Notes under the pieces: model-generated
The model's database searches: none
Seen by the model: the letters and a program-made list of their open reading frames with translations, nothing else
Told to the model about the DNA's origin: nothing
Translations under genes and position numbers: made by a program
Assembly (NCBI GenBank): GCA_964017235.1
Contig: OZ024930.1
Span: 151,714,221 to 151,778,220 of the forward strand
Source: Sabellastarte sp. h YS-2021
Lineage: Eukaryota; Annelida; Polychaeta; Sabellida; Sabellidae
Direction: 5' to 3'
Length of the DNA stretch: 64,000 bases
Part shown: positions 37,906 through 51,699 of the stretch, one piece after another
How the letters are laid out: each line of letters starts with the position of its first letter
Position numbering within the stretch: the first letter of the stretch is position 1

Positions 37906-40307
37906 CTCCTTTAAAACTACTCTTCTTACAAACTATAGTATTTATTAAATTAACTCTTCGCAATTTATGACCATAGAAAAAAAATAAAGCTTAAATTTTT
38001 CTTTCAGGTTAATGCATAAACCTCCACACTGTCTGCTTAACTTTCACTTCTTCTCTCAGCACTGCATGTTTTTATTTTGAAAAACCTTTTCCTACTTTAT
38101 ATTATATTGCATTTAACCTTTGGGGACGCTTTGTTTTTGCTTAGTTTATTGTGCCTTGGGTTATTCTTGTCACTTTTAAACATTTCTCAAGATCAATGCA
38201 GTAGTATCAAAAATGCATGATGTTTCTTTTTTCATTTTATTACATAATAATAGAAGAATTTGTGTAGCAAAACGGACACAGAAAGCTAGACCATTATGGC
38301 CATTTCACTGTAGTAAACCAATTCAAGTTTAACTCAACCACAACTAGTTTCACCACAATATGACCAGGTGTTTAAAATGCTATCCAATCTGAACACTAGC
38401 CATTTCATCTATGTAATTCAGGATGGCTCAAAATCAATAGCAAATAGATCATTTATGTAATAACTAAATAGATATAATTTGGTGATTACATCTGTAATTT
38501 ATTGCTTTTAGTCAAATGGAATTTATCTTTAATATGGTGGCCATGGCAATCATCTTATTCCTTGAAACAAGGCTAAATTTATTCAGAAGCAAACTTTTCA
38601 TTATAATAAACAAAAGATAAAACTTTGATGAAGTTGGATATTATAGTCCTTCCCCAATGGAGAGAAATTTATAGTCTCGGTAACAATGTGTAATCCATTT
38701 ATATCCATTGCCATGTAGCAATGGTCTCTCTGTGTAATAGTGTATTTGTTCTCAAAGAGGAAGTGTATAAAGAGCCTTAAAAGCTTGGAAACGACATAAA
38801 GATTCTGTGACTAAGGACTGTACATGAAACTGTGCAAGATAGATCTGTGACAAATACTGAGGGATATTTTAGTCTAGTCACCCATGAATCTTGAAGTTTG
38901 CTACTAAAAACCTGACATTAGCCAATTTTTATCCCACAATAAATGGGATTTAGGTAAAATAACTGCACTACTATTGCTGTTTTACATGAGAATTTTTATC
39001 ATCAGTAACTTGAACTGAATGACACTGTAGATTTGGAGAATCATTTATCTCTAAGTGTGTGTCTCCACAATACTGACCACAAATGCGTGATCATCTGAAT
39101 TTAATTAGAGCATTGATATTTACTTTTGTATAACAACTGTCTCTTTTCTTTTTTGGGGGGTTGCAAAATTCTTTTTTTTTTCTGATTACAAAATGCTTAT
39201 ATGTGCTGAAATACACTTACAAACTTTATTTCACATGTGTAGGTATTTTACTTACTGACCACTAATGCCATCTGATTTTTCACTACATCATTAATCGGTC
39301 ATCTGCTCATTGGCTTATGTTGAGGAAGGAGAAGCGTTAAATAAAATAATATACTGAAAGAGATAGAATCAGTATCACTCATCCGTAATCAGATCTCTGT
39401 AGTGATATAATGGAAACACCCACTAAACTTTCCAGGGTTTTTACTGAAAACTTGCCGTCACTGCCTGCTATTGGAGTCTTTTGCTGTGTATTGATTCATC
39501 CCCATAGCTTTTATTTGCTTTTTTGTGCATTTCAAGCAATGCACCTTTGTGACAACAGTTTCTTACAGACCATTATTTGCACCAATGCAATTATACCTAT
39601 TTATTTTGGATTGTCCTCAAATGCTTACTACTTGGGTATTCATAGCAATACCATTGACCTGTGGCTAATTTTGCAACAGTGTATTATGTTTTTTAACTTT
39701 TTAAAATTGAAAGTTAATTATCTTTTGCTAAATTAATCCTGCTTTGAATGGTCTAAAATTGACTTACAGATATTTTATTAGCAAGTAAACCCCAAATTTG
39801 AAGGATGTAGGGCATTTAGAATCAGGTAAAGGTCCACCAGAAGTCACTTTCATATTTCATTTGATATTTTTATAATTGATTGCTTGAAAGGTTTAGGTTT
39901 TAGCAGGAATTAATTTTCCATGCACACAAAGGTAATAACCGATTTTTAGTTCTAGAGTGAAAAATTACAATCTTAATATTAACAAGAAAGACACTTGAAC
40001 ATCACTAGACTTGCTACAAGTCTCAACTTCTGTATGTTTTAAGCACTGACTTAGAATTTGGAACAGAAATCATGCTTGTGTACATAACCACAAATTTCCT
40101 TACAATCCACAGACAGCAGCACTAGTTTTATTTAGTCACTTTTATGTCTGATCTCCTCTAGATTCAGCCAGACAATTCCCCCCCTCCAAAATAATAATGT
40201 TCTGATACAGAAATGTAGAATGAGAGGATGTTGCACAAGGTCTAGAACAGCACAGGCCTCAGCAAACCAGCTAGTTTCCACCCTTATATTTTTTTATCAT
40301 TTTTATT
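37906..40307. other. Intron, nothing recognised
   Basis: AT-rich sequence with a short poly-T/G stretch near 39150-39180. No exon or repeat supported. Confidence 0.4.
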
Positions 40308-40940
40308 AGGCGGGTTGCATGTAACCAACCTGCCTATTAAATTGATGTGTCTGACGTCCGTTTTTTGTCCGTTTGTCAGTCAACATTTCCATTTCCGGAC
40401 TCTAACTCGAAAAAACTTTGTCCAATCGAATTCAAACTTGACAGGGAGATAGATCACCATCATACAGTGTTCGCTCTCGAGCGCGATTTCGCGAGTTTGT
40501 ACACACTCTCCTTTTGGGGCATTTCTGACCCTCTTGTTATAATTTGCACCATATGTGTGCGTGCGTGTGTGCGTGCGTGAGTGTGTCACACAGTTTTCTT
40601 TAAAACTGCTACAGTTACATATTTTTGGTAAATTACTAGTCCTAATGAATTTTTATGCCCTACTTTTGAATGAGTAATAGCACATTTACCCAATATAATT
40701 AAATCGCTTATATCTCTCAAACAATTGCATGTACAGTATTTTCTTCAAATCTGTTGTTCAGGTACTTTTTCCGCACCTACAACATGGTCAGTAGTTTGGA
40801 AGTGTATGTCCATAGCTATGTGAGTAATAACTACTTTGTCACTATTTAATAGTAACCATAATGAGTAAATGTCTTATACCTTCAAAATTATTGCAGCTAC
40901 ACAATTTCTCTCAAATGTATTGTTCATCTACTTTTGGGTG
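40308..40940 (+). mobile_element. Family H element, 5' part, truncated
   Basis: It opens with a palindrome (aggcgggttg at 40308-40317, caacctgcct at 40326-40335), continues with a unique block and a GT/GC microsatellite (about 40555-40590), and then the lead block shared with 7020-7340. It ends before any monomer array. Together with the 7-8-kb copy it outlines a full family. Confidence 0.6.
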
Positions 40941-41573
40941 TGGGCGTTGAGTTCTTAAAAGTAAATATTTTACATTTGGATAATAGACATTTCAGTGCGT
41001 TTGATAAAAGAAAACTTTCTTGTTGGTGAATTCAATGTGTTTTATAATATATTTATCAAACTTGTTCAAGTAATGTCGTGAAACATTGTCTGAGAATATC
41101 AAATTTCAAATTAAGATGCATTGGACTACGTAAAAAATTTGTGAAAAAAAATTGTTGGGACTTGATGCTAAATTTGAATTATAATTTTCAAGTAACAATG
41201 AATCAAGTTACACTTAAACAGAGGATACGGTTTATATGCATCCACGGGCTGCATACCACTGTGTGCTGCATTGTTTATCTACCCATAAGCCTTCATAATC
41301 ACAAAGCACTCATACATGTCAGGAGATATTAGCTTCCTAGACAGAGCATACATAATATATAGTAATATATTCTGTAAGGTAATAAGTTTTTTTTTCAGTT
41401 TTGAAGAAACTTGAGCCTTAACCCATTTAAAAATTGTGACCGTTCCCAAAGAATTGCAGGACACAGTGTGACTGGACACATCCTCATTATTCTAAAAGGG
41501 GACTTACTTTTAGAGTTTAATTTATCATAGACAATTTAAGTTAATTTTCCTGAATGCCAGTTATTGTAATAGG
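40941..41573. other. Intron, nothing recognised
   Basis: AT-rich, no motif. The H element appears to break off at its left edge. Confidence 0.4.
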
Positions 41574-41735
41574 TCTCAGTGATTGAGTGGTTAACAAGTT
41601 TTGCATTTTATGTGTTGACCCTTAATCTCTGTGGTAATAGGCACAGAAAATGTGGTATTAATGGAAGGACCTGTCTTGTTAAGACCTTAGTGGTTGTCAA
41701 GGATATAAAACCCAACTTTGACACTATTTAACACA
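41574..41735 (+). mobile_element. Diverged SINE
   Basis: Box A-like tgattgagtggttaacaagt, box B-like gttgacccttaatctc, tail gttgtcaaggatataaaacc, which corresponds to the tail of the 8.8-kb copy. Confidence 0.5.
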
Positions 41736-44700
41736 TACATGTATAACACCCTGAGGCAGGCTAGTGTCTCCAGAGATATAACATGTTAAAAGAGCAGCTA
41801 ATGTTCTGAGGGCTTGGTAGGACAGACACATCTTGGTTCAGTTATTAATCAAACCCAAAATCCAAAAGGCATTTTAAGGATTATATTGGTGCAGTAAATA
41901 TACAACCTTTTGGTCTTACTATTGACATTATTCAATAATATGCAACCCACCCACCCCTGCTTTTCACCCTCAGTATTCCTTCACCTTGGTAACAGAAAAA
42001 CAGGGTGATGTAAATAGAGTTAAAATTGTGAAGTTTATCAGCCACCCCTTACATTTAACTAAAATTAGTGTTATTACTGATATTCCAGTATACAGTATAT
42101 TGTTTCATTCTGGTAGAAACAATGAAATCCACAAAAAGTATTTGGAAAACATTTTTGAAAATGTTACTATTTTAGGTTTTCTAATGGCTGATATTTCATC
42201 AAAACAATGAATAATGTACATATTTGATTAAATATGCTGCATTTTTACTTTGTACTGGGTAAAAGTACTCGGTTAATAATATTTCTTGAAAGCCTGTTTC
42301 CAGTTGTAAAATATGGCTCATGTACACTCGTGTTTAATTTTCACCATATCACTGACAAGCGTATGAAATACCAGATTTCATTCATTTCAAAGCCCCGGTA
42401 AGCATTTTTGATTTTTGTAAACATGCCACCACTAACTAAAATTCAACAACAGATCAGATCAACAACATAAAATTGTCACAAAGATCACAGGGTGACAAAG
42501 ATTTGGAGTAATTTGACATTCTTTATGTACCACAGAAGGTTGCTTACTGACACTAGGCCTACATCCCAAATGTTCATTTAAAGAGCCATTTGTGGTGACC
42601 CACATGAATTTTGGTGACTTTCACAATTTGTGTGACAAACTTTCTGCAAATATGACTTCCTGCTCTGGTTCAAATCGAATCAATCAAGGGAAATGTTAAT
42701 TGATTTCCAATGGGTTTTAACATTTGTTCTAATTCAAAAAGTTGTATATTATCTTTGAAATATAAAATGAAGATGAAAATAAATCACTGCTTTTACAGAA
42801 GTACCATGTGACTGGTAAAATATGTGGCCAAATTAATACTTCTTCCATGATGGTTTATTTATATACAGGAACAAATTTGCCCCAATTCAACCGACCACTT
42901 TTATGATTGACTTTCCATGTGAATGACTAAGTGATCCCAATCACTCTAATATGAGATCTTTCTATGTAAGCTGGTCTGGTAAATGTATAGTACAGTAGAC
43001 AAGAGACTGCAGTAGTTAAGATTCACAGAAGTAATATTAGAATTTTTATTTATTTTGAAGAATCTTTCTTTGTTTTAAACATTGGTTGGTTTTAAATTTT
43101 AGAAAAGGTACAGAAAGTCATTATTATTTAAAAAAACAAGTTCCTTGAATAAAAATAAATGTATGTTACTTATTTAAAAAATAAATAAACTTTTGAAATT
43201 TTGAAAAGCACTAAGCTAAAAAATATTCAGTGCTAAGATTATTCATTACAATAGATCTTTAATTATGATTTTTTTAAAATAAAGAGTAATTATTAAAACT
43301 AAAAAGAAAATTATTTAGATAAAAAGATATCCAGATAAAATTAATTTTTTGTTGTTGATATGTTTTGTAGAATTAGGCTATGTTTGTTTGTGCAATGTGT
43401 TGCAGTCAGTACATAATATCAGTGTATTCTGTTTGTGCCAATAATGTAGGAATTTTTCAGTAATCTGTCTGAACAATTATACAGTTATATTTAAAAGATC
43501 AGTTTGAGTAAGAATCTTCATGTTACTGAGAATCTCTAATGTTTGCATTTCTTTTCCTATCAGGTATGAGTGGCTGTGTTTTCCTATATTCCCAAGCTTC
43601 GTATCAATCTGGAGATATCTTAGATTACTTGTGAGTCCTATTTTCTAGTGACTGCTTCCCAGATATCTGATTCCAAGAACATGGAAACTGCTCAGGCCTG
43701 AAATTTGATCCCTGATCATCAGAAACTGGTTTTGTGCCGAATAAAAATGAGGAAATAAAGGAAATTGAACATCAAGGGATCAAAGCGTTTAATTAGCTTG
43801 GCTGGGTACAAGTTGATGGCAGGGAGTCTTGTCTAGAGGATTTGTCCTATGATTTGTGCCCTTTATGTCTTACAGCAATGTTTTGCTATAAAGTCTACAG
43901 ATTTGTTGGTACTTGTAGAAAATAACTTTTTATGTTCCTCATAGCATGATGTACAACAGTGTAAAGTATTTTTTGGACTGTTGAAACAAAATTTTGTCTT
44001 GTTGAATTAAAATTTGCATTAAAACAGGGACATTTTTGCATTTTTTTAAAATTGTTTAAAATAACAAAATATGACCTGCTTCTTTTGTTTGAAAGTTGTT
44101 TTCATAGTGAAGCAAGAAATTCCCCTCAGAATATAGAATATGCTGCCATGTACAACCTCTTTCATATTCTTCAAATTCTTTGAAACTCTGACAGAACAGC
44201 TAAAGTACCAAAAATTGGCAGAAAATTATAATTTTGACACAAAATAATTCCTGCAAATCTGAAATGTCAAAATAAAATAATCTAGAGAATTTCTTTGTGA
44301 TGGAATTTGTACACTTTAGCAAATTTTTGTCAGTGGAATATGTCACAAAGGGTACCCATAATGGTACCTGGCAAAAGTCATGATTATTGCATCAATATGT
44401 AGAGTGCTATAGATGTTTTACAAAGAGTAGAATGAGGAGGGGGTTACACCGGTGTGGTAGATTGAGATGCCTTTGGGGCATAATGCTTGCTTCCTGTGAC
44501 TGGTACAACTGAATATTATTTGTTTGAACTTATTCTCTCCAAAAAATTAAAACTTCCAAATCTTCAACTATATAACTGGGAAAAAAGCCTAGAGTCATAT
44601 TATCCCACGTATATACAATGATATCTCTTCTGAAGTGACTGGTGACAGTTATTAAAGATGTTCAAATTACTTTGACAAATCTGTCCGTTGACATCAACAT

Positions 44701-45339
44701 GTGTGACTTTTAAGTTTCCACATCTAATTTAGACTACAGTATTGCCCTAGGAGATCCGGTCTGATTAGTTCTCTGTGAAGACAAATTCAAGGCCAAAGAA
44801 CCCTTTTAAAAGATGTGGTTGGAATCAGAGCTATGGTGAATACAGTTCTGAATATGCCAGGAAAGGCACTGCTCTCTCACTTTGTGGCAAAGTATACACA
44901 TAGAAGAGAGCCGATAAAAAAAACTCCTGAAAAGCAGGGTGAAAAATACAGTTGGAATTGCAGACAGTGCAAGATCTATAGCTCTTATGTACCCTTTAAT
45001 AACAGTCATTATACCCAGTGGTAGAGTAAGCATGTTTAACCTTTGCTGGTATTTTGTTATGTGGATGAAAATGGGGGTGTTGGTGAAGTTTAGGCGGAGA
45101 AATCGCTCCCTTTTGTACCATGTTTTGAACTAATTATGGACAGTACCCAGGGAGAAAAAGAGAACTTCGCTTTAGGATGCAGTTCATTTCTGAAAAAGTG
45201 TGCAATGCAGCTGAACCCTTTTCACTGGAGCTCTGATAAGTCAAATTCCATATTATTGTACTGTACTCTACTACCTCTATCATCTGGAAATGGAGTACAA
45301 TGCAGTTTCTTTTATCTGGAAATTGTTAGCAGGTTAAGA
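41736..45339. other. Intron, nothing recognised
   Basis: 3.6 kb of AT-rich sequence, including a very AT-rich part near 43050-43360. No exon-like frame with splice sites and cadherin motif. Confidence 0.4.
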
Positions 45340-45942
45340 TTTTTTATCAGCCAATAGAAGCCCTAGAACCATTAATAAGGGAGATATAAGACCTTCATAG
45401 TATGATGACCAAAATCGACCTTGAAGCAATGGCCAAAGGTCAGATTTGACACTTGCAAAAGATTCCTAGGCCATGATTTCCCAAAAGTTGTTTTCATATT
45501 CTGAAACCCCAGGGCAAATGATAATGGAGGTACTAACCCTTTTAATATGATAAAACCCTATTTGACCTTAAAGATGTCACATGGCTGCCATTTTGTTTTC
45601 AAAACAAGGCCAAAATTACTCTTGGGCAAGCTTTTCACATTTTGTTGAATCTAATGAAACTAGCCGCAATATTTAAGCTAAAGAACATCGTAATGATTTT
45701 CAACAATTGGCTATGGCCGTTTCGTTTTTCCAAATGACGCCAACTTTTACAGACATGTTTTAATAGCCATAAACATTCTGTGCCAAAATTTGGTGAATAT
45801 ATCTTCATGATTGAATGAACTATAAAGGTTTATGTAAAAATGTGATGAATTGACACACACATGCATGCCCGCAGGAGATGATAAAATCAATTACAGAATA
45901 TCAATTGTTATTTAGCTTAAAATTGATCACTGTAAAGGGATT
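45340..45942. repeat. Possible diverged repeat next to E2
   Basis: It contains phrases reminiscent of the array families (aaaggtcagatttgac, cacatggctgccattttg, tgaatatatcttcatgattg) but no clean period. Weakly supported. Confidence 0.3.
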
Positions 45943-46470
45943 ATTGTATCCACTGATCCGGTGGATACTTTAGTGTTTGCTATGTTGCTGCCATCACCGC
46001 CGCTGCGCATAGAGAGATTTTCAATGTTAAGGCTCTCAGTGGAAGACTAGACCAGCTAGCTTAATCAAATATGCAGCATATCTTCATTAGGATGTAAGCT
46101 TTTATGCAACTGTAATTACCCTCTATAAAACAAGATGGCCGCCCTGGTGTATTTCTTTGAAAACTATCTACCTTTTTCTGCTCACTGGTTCTTGTAACTA
46201 GAAGTAGAAGGTTGAATCTCTTCACAGGTGATATCAAGGTTAAATGAGGATAGCCAAACTTGAAAGTGCTTATCACCTGCTTATTATTGGTCCTAGAGGT
46301 TTGCATTGTGAAACCAACTTATAGGTAATCACAGGCTGGGAGTCTTCTGATGTGGTCAGATTTGACCTTAGGTCCCTCCTTCAAGGTCAAAGAAAGATAG
46401 CCAAACTTTAAAATACTTGTAGCTCATTTCGGTGAGTTGTCTTTGGTGGATACAATTTGCATCGGTTCTC
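45943..46470 (+). mobile_element. Element E2: short copy of family E
   Basis: 5' palindrome tgtatccac-tgat-ccggtggata, 5' block with caagatggccgccctgg, just over one 147-bp monomer, then ggtggataca and gcatcggttctc at the 3' end. The low monomer number compared with E1 and E3 shows array length varies between copies. Confidence 0.8.
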
Positions 46471-47880
46471 AGATTCACTAAGTCAAGTTATTAATTAATT
46501 ATAATTAAACTTGTGGCATATTTATCCAAATTTACTTCATAAATTTTATCAAAAGTTCATCCAAAGAAATCATGTGTAATGTGAAAGGTAAATTTCCCTG
46601 CACAGTATGTATCAGTATTGCTCTATCCTATGCCATGCAGCTTTTATGGATAAGCTCTTCTAAAATAATGTGAACCAGAGTGATAATAAGGTTAAAATGG
46701 TGGTGCTGAAAGGGGGACATAAAAATAACATAACTGTAGGGAAGAAATAATAATTGTAAGGTATGATGGCAAGTTAAATAAAAAAAATTAATAATAACTA
46801 TAAACAATGAAGTCCCAGCTTCTCAAAATAGCAAAAACACGCCATCTGATATCAGAAGCAGGAAGCAACTTATTGATTAGATTAGCAAATGTCACCTCAC
46901 TTATCAAATAAAGTGAGAAATTATGTTCCAAATAATGTTTTACAGGGACACTCGGGAGGGATAATTTTGCTGTTGGCCTGTGTAATCGGTATTGGGGTCA
47001 GTTCTGATTGGGGATTCATATTACAGTGATTCTTCACCTTGCTGAAGTCTCGGATGTTTGGTACAGATTTTCATTGTCTGAAGAGTAATCTTGTTATTGT
47101 TGCAATGCCTGGAAGAATTATACATATATTGCACAGTTCTCAAATTAGTGATATACTTGCTTGCAATTAGTGAGTCATTGACATGGTCAACTGCAATATT
47201 GTGACATTATCATGAGGCATTTTGATTGAGATATTGTGATTGTAATTTTAAAAGTTGTGACATCATGGATTTTCAAAATATTCTATGTTTTAGACAAGTA
47301 TGATACACACTGCACATCTAGATATTTAAAACTTCAGCTTAATATGCAAATTTTCACATTAAAATCTGTGTACATATCTTGTGAAAAGTTTTAATTTCTT
47401 TTCGACTGGTTTTATTGTCCGGTCAAAAATGGAACTTTTAGATACACATTTTTAATCATAAATACAGCGCAACACCAAAATAACGTTAGTTTTTTAATTG
47501 TGATAATACAGTAATGGCAAAACTGTGATGATTCCTGCAATTTGCGAGGTGTATGTACAGAGATATAAGCCTGTAACAAGGCTAGTTTATGTGATTCTGG
47601 CAGCATGGTGTGACCAGGAGACCAGTGCTGAGGGTTTATAACCCTATGCTGTGATTTTTGCCACAGAACTATCAGTCCAAGTCATGTCAGGGTCATAAAC
47701 AGATAAATTATGTCCATCAACTGCAATTTTTGTTGTATTAAATGTTTAGCATTTAAACTGTAGGCACTTTTTATGATTGTGATATGCTGTTTGTGATTTA
47801 GACAAATTTTGAATCAACTGACTTTATTTTGATCAGTTGTTTTGAGTTTTCAGACAAGGTCCTCAGTTTCCAGTAAGTTT
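46471..47880. other. Intron, nothing recognised
   Basis: AT-rich unique sequence without supported features. Confidence 0.4.
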
Positions 47881-47998
47881 GGCATCTAATCACAGGCAGC
47901 CACCTCTGTGGGTTCGAGTCCTACAAGTGGCAATGCTGAGGACCTGTTCCAATATGACCCTGGTTGTTGAACGGGAAGTAAAACCGCAGCTTTGACTA
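47881..47998 (+). mobile_element. tRNA-derived SINE with perfect box B
   Basis: ggttcgagtcc at 47911-47921 is a consensus box B. The tail ggttgttgaacgggaagtaa follows, as in the 8.8- and 18.9-kb copies. The box A side is degenerate. Confidence 0.68.
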
Positions 47999-48232
47999 AG
48001 TTTTCAGACTGTAGCCTTTGTAATAAGAAGGGAGTGAGAAATGTGAATTTCACCATAGTGTGTGCAATTTGCTGCAAGGACTGGCCCTTCACATTGAGCA
48101 ATAATACTCAGTATTCAGATGCATTGTGTTAATGGCTAAGATATGACATGCTCAAATATAAGCCCTCTTTAAACTGAATAAAAATGTGCAACTTTTATCT
48201 AAGCCAGATTTTAAATATCTTAAAAAATTGTT

Positions 48233-48316
48233 GCAGTTACTCACTCAGGCCATAAATGTTAAAGTGTTCGCTATGCAGTTACTCACTCAGGCCATAAATG
48301 TTAAAGTGTTCGCTAT
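48233..48316 (+). repeat. Perfect 42-bp direct duplication
   Basis: The unit starting gcagttactcactcaggcc at 48233 is repeated without change at 48275. Confidence 0.93.
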
Positions 48317-50384
48317 TTTAATGAAGGATTCAACAGTATTTGTTGACACTACCAACCCCTCGTGTAAACGTTGAAGGATTTTTAAAAATAAATTTGTTCA
48401 TATGAGATGAGATTTTACCATATCTGGAGTATGTAGTCAAGGTGTGATCTCAGTCCCAACTTTATTATCGGATTGACTTTTGTGATCATCAGTATTAACA
48501 GGACTTTATATTGTGATAAAAATCGTAGCTTTCATGTGGAATTCCAACAATCAAAATAATATTCTTCAATTCCAATGTTGCAAAACTTATACATTTTATT
48601 TTGTGTTGTGAAATATTTATTCCTTACTATTACTTCAATGATTTACAGCAATTAGACCAAGAGAATTGAGTCTTTGGTAATTTGTAATCTAGTAGATGTT
48701 CTGTAATTCAAGCCTATTGGGAAAGTGAATTATAGTTTAGATAAGAGAAGATTTATGAAATTAAAAGAGGTCTTGTCACATAAAACAGTAAGGGTTAATA
48801 AGTGTACAGGGAGTTGCATTTTGTTCATAAAATTGAATATTCAGATTATAGCTATTCCAATAAAAGAGGTTGCATAACCTAAGTCCTTCCTTGTGTTCTT
48901 TTTACTACTCGGTGAAAGGAAGGAGTCCTATTCTGCCACCAATTAGTGTGTCATATGCAAGCTTTTTCATTACAGTTCTATATGAATTTTCTATCACCAG
49001 TGCCTGGCAGTAAACTAATTGACAATTTTCAAAGGACCCATTTTTTCACATTGGACAAAATGTTTTGTCATAATTTATTGGATCTCCCGAGAGTTCCTTT
49101 TGTAGTTGACAGTTTTCTTCTCCTCTAACAGACCTTTTGCAATACAGAACGTCTATGGCAGTTAAGCTCTTTAGTTTGTACAAATGATTTATCTTTCTAG
49201 TAAATAGACATAAAACTGGAGAGCTGTAACTATGGTGAACCTCTTACTTAGTCATAATCCTTTTGTTACATGAAAGAATATGTAGAGATTTATGACACAC
49301 TTCATCTTGTTATACATTCAGTTTCTCAGGGAGCGTGATCTATTGACTGGTGTGTTTTACTGTTGATAATCCCTTTGATTGTACAAATAAAGTATGTCAT
49401 TGTTTCACCCATTTACACTGAGTTGATTTATATTTTCTATTATTATACCTCAGATGAGTTTCAGACAATTAGATGTATTTGTGGGCATTGTGACATGATA
49501 TTGCCCGTTTGGGATTAAAAAATATCACCCAGATGCCCTTTTCATGATGAAATCATCAATGTGCATGCATTTGGAATGTAAACTAACTATATGGTGTTTA
49601 CTGAATACACCATTTTCATGTCACACAATGACATACATGAAAAGGTCAATGAACAGTCAACAAGTAGGCGTCCAACGCTGACATTTAAGGAAATTATATA
49701 TTTTGAAAATGACTTTGACATAAAATACCTTTGTAGGTTAAAAAACACAATTTTAAGGAATCTAGTCATCACATAAAAAACAAGCAGCCGAAGCAAGCTG
49801 TGGATATTGATTTTCTTCAATCTCTGTATGTTGTGTGTAGTGATGACGCCAGTGGTGTTGGTTTGTGACGTCACATTTCCTTTTATAATAATATTTGGAG
49901 GAATTTCACAAGGGTTTTTGTATGCCTTTGATAGTGAATAGAAACAAAAAAGTTTAATACTTTCGGTATAATAAACAGAATATTTATATCACAATATCAC
50001 TTGCCCTCGGGCTTCATAAATCACAATATTGCCCAGAAAGACTTGTTTTATTCTGTAAATATAGATTCTCAAAGTTCCTGGTGATGATGATTATAATATC
50101 GTATTCACATTTCTGTGTTGGGGGAGCTATATTATGATGCTGGTCTATCTCTGTATTAAGTTGAAGTGAAACATATCGGACACATTGTGGAGTCTACTAC
50201 AAAAGCTTCAGAATCGGCAAACATTTTTGGTGGATACCCAAAATATGGTCCTGTCAATTGTGTGGATCACTTCTCATTTTTGTGGTTACACGAGTTTAAT
50301 AGTTAAGACTGAAAATGTTATTTTCTGTCCATAATTCAAGTGGGCCTGTCTAATCAGACATATTAATCAGGTCATAAACCCAGA
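48317..50384. other. Intron; one CRE palindrome
   Basis: AT-rich. A tgacgtca palindrome lies near 49866. Nothing else supported. Confidence 0.4.
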
Positions 50385-50600
50385 CAGAAGTAACATTGGT
50401 GTAGTCGGTAACACACTCACCTCCCAATTTATTGGTCCTTGGTTTCAATTCCCAGCCCTGACCCAAAGTTGGAAAGTAGTGGCTGCTTACAGATGCCAAA
50501 TGGCTTTCAATGGAGATTCACTACTTTCCTCCATCTCTTCAATTTCCTGTTGTGAAGTGACCGATATATTATGTGTTGAAAAGATGTCAATGTCAAATCA
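50385..50600 (+). mobile_element. tRNA-derived SINE just upstream of exon 4
   Basis: Box A-like ttggtgtagtcggtaacaca, box B-like ggtttcaattccc, body agttggaaagtagtggct, tail attatgtgttgaaaagatg. It is the same family as 27505-27725. It ends about 90 bases before the exon 4 acceptor. Confidence 0.65.
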
Positions 50601-50690
50601 GTAAATCAATCATAGACTCAGACTTATGTCTGAATGTGAATAAATATTCAATGTATGAATCTAATTCTCTACCTTTTGTCTGTCATGCAG

Positions 50691-50796
50691 GTGAGAGCCA
50701 CAGATCCAGATCGTGGTGCAAATGGCAATATTTCCTACTCAGTGGTGAAGTCTGGAGACCAGTCCAGCGAATGGTTTGCCATTGATCTAGTCTCAG
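50691..50796 (+). CDS. Cadherin exon 4 of window: EC strands B-D
   Basis: Acceptor tgtcatgcag ends at 50690 and donor gtaagt begins at 50797. The phase-0 start reads VRATDPDRGANGNISYSVV, a textbook EC second-strand block with the DxDxGxN calcium loop. The exon closes with EWFAIDLVSG (last codon split 1/2), the usual 'F-x-I-D-x-x-S-G' turn. Its 3' end, donor included, is repeated twice more immediately downstream, giving possible donors at 50835 and 50873. Only the donor at 50797 keeps the phase of exon 5, so it is the productive one. The preceding intron is about 27.7 kb, yet the exon 3/4 junction is seamless at protein level. Confidence 0.88.
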
Positions 50797-50902
50797 GTAA
50801 GTCCAGTGAATGGGTTGCATTGATCCAGTCTCAGGTAAATTCAGTGAATGGAATGCATCCATCCAGTCTCAGGTAAGTCCAATGAATTGTTTGATAATGA
50901 TT
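50797..50902 (+). repeat. Two and a half tandem copies of the exon 4 end plus donor, 38-bp period
   Basis: The last 36 bases of exon 4 plus the gta of its donor (50761-50799) are repeated at 50800-50837 and 50838-50875, with a partial copy to about 50902. Each full copy ends tctcaggta, so consensus-like donors recur at 50835 (gtaaat) and 50873 (gtaagt). The frame stays open through the copies, but 38 is not a multiple of three. Confidence 0.85.
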
Positions 50903-51224
50903 AAATTTTTTTCAGAAATAAATTTTACAATGTTAAATTTTACAACATAGCATATTATCCAAATTATTCCATTCACATTTATGTGACAGAATATGAAATC
51001 TTTCAAATTCCATAACCTTCAGCAGTATATGTAAAATTGTGAAGCTTGTTTAGTAAGCTTGATAAGACTACAGATAATATTATATTTTATAAAATTAATA
51101 AGTTTTGAAAATCCAACAATCAGATTTGTACTAATGGGATGGTAATTTTAGTGTCCAACTATGTTGCCAGTGTCAGCCTCATTGTCAAACATATTCATAT
51201 GGTAGATACTAATGATTTGGAGAC

Positions 51225-51479
51225 ATTATAAAGACCAGAAGTGCGCAGTGAACGAAAACCCGTCTGTGCTCAAAGAATCAGCTGGGAGTAAAACATGCGA
51301 TAACCGCCCGCTGAAAAATGGAAGTGCTGTTCGAATTGCTCGATTGCATGTTGATAGTAAAATCATCTGCTTTTACAAGAGCGATAATGCATTCAAAACA
51401 ATATGGCGGCTTCCTTGTTTGTGTCACCTCATAAAAATAAGGGGTATTTCTTGAAACCAGACAGGCTGGTCTTTATAAT
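51225..51479. mobile_element. Possible MITE with 14-bp inverted repeats
   Basis: attataaagaccag (51225-51238) and ctggtctttataat (51466-51479) are perfect complements. The interior is CpG-richer than its surroundings. Target duplications are not clear. It lies in the exon 4/5 intron, about 220 bases before exon 5. Confidence 0.5.
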
Positions 51480-51699
51480 AGTAATAAATACCTCACGCTC
51501 GGGCGTTTGTTACAGGATATACGCCCGGCAACAATTCTTTAAAAATGTCCTCGTAATATAAAGCTTTAAAATATGCACCGTCTGGGGGACTTCTGTTTTT
51601 CAGATATAGATATGTATTGGACAAAAGTGTTAGATTTGGTCATCAAACAAAGTAAAAGATATTTTTATTTGTCAACCAGACCCTTTCTTGTGCTTTCAG

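Noticed and set aside
44815..45357. Two or three overlapping 64-75-codon frames
   Set aside because: No recognised domain, no splice context; typical chance frames.
47911..47921. Functional tRNA gene suggested by a perfect box B
   Set aside because: No matching acceptor stem or anticodon arm around it, and a SINE tail follows.
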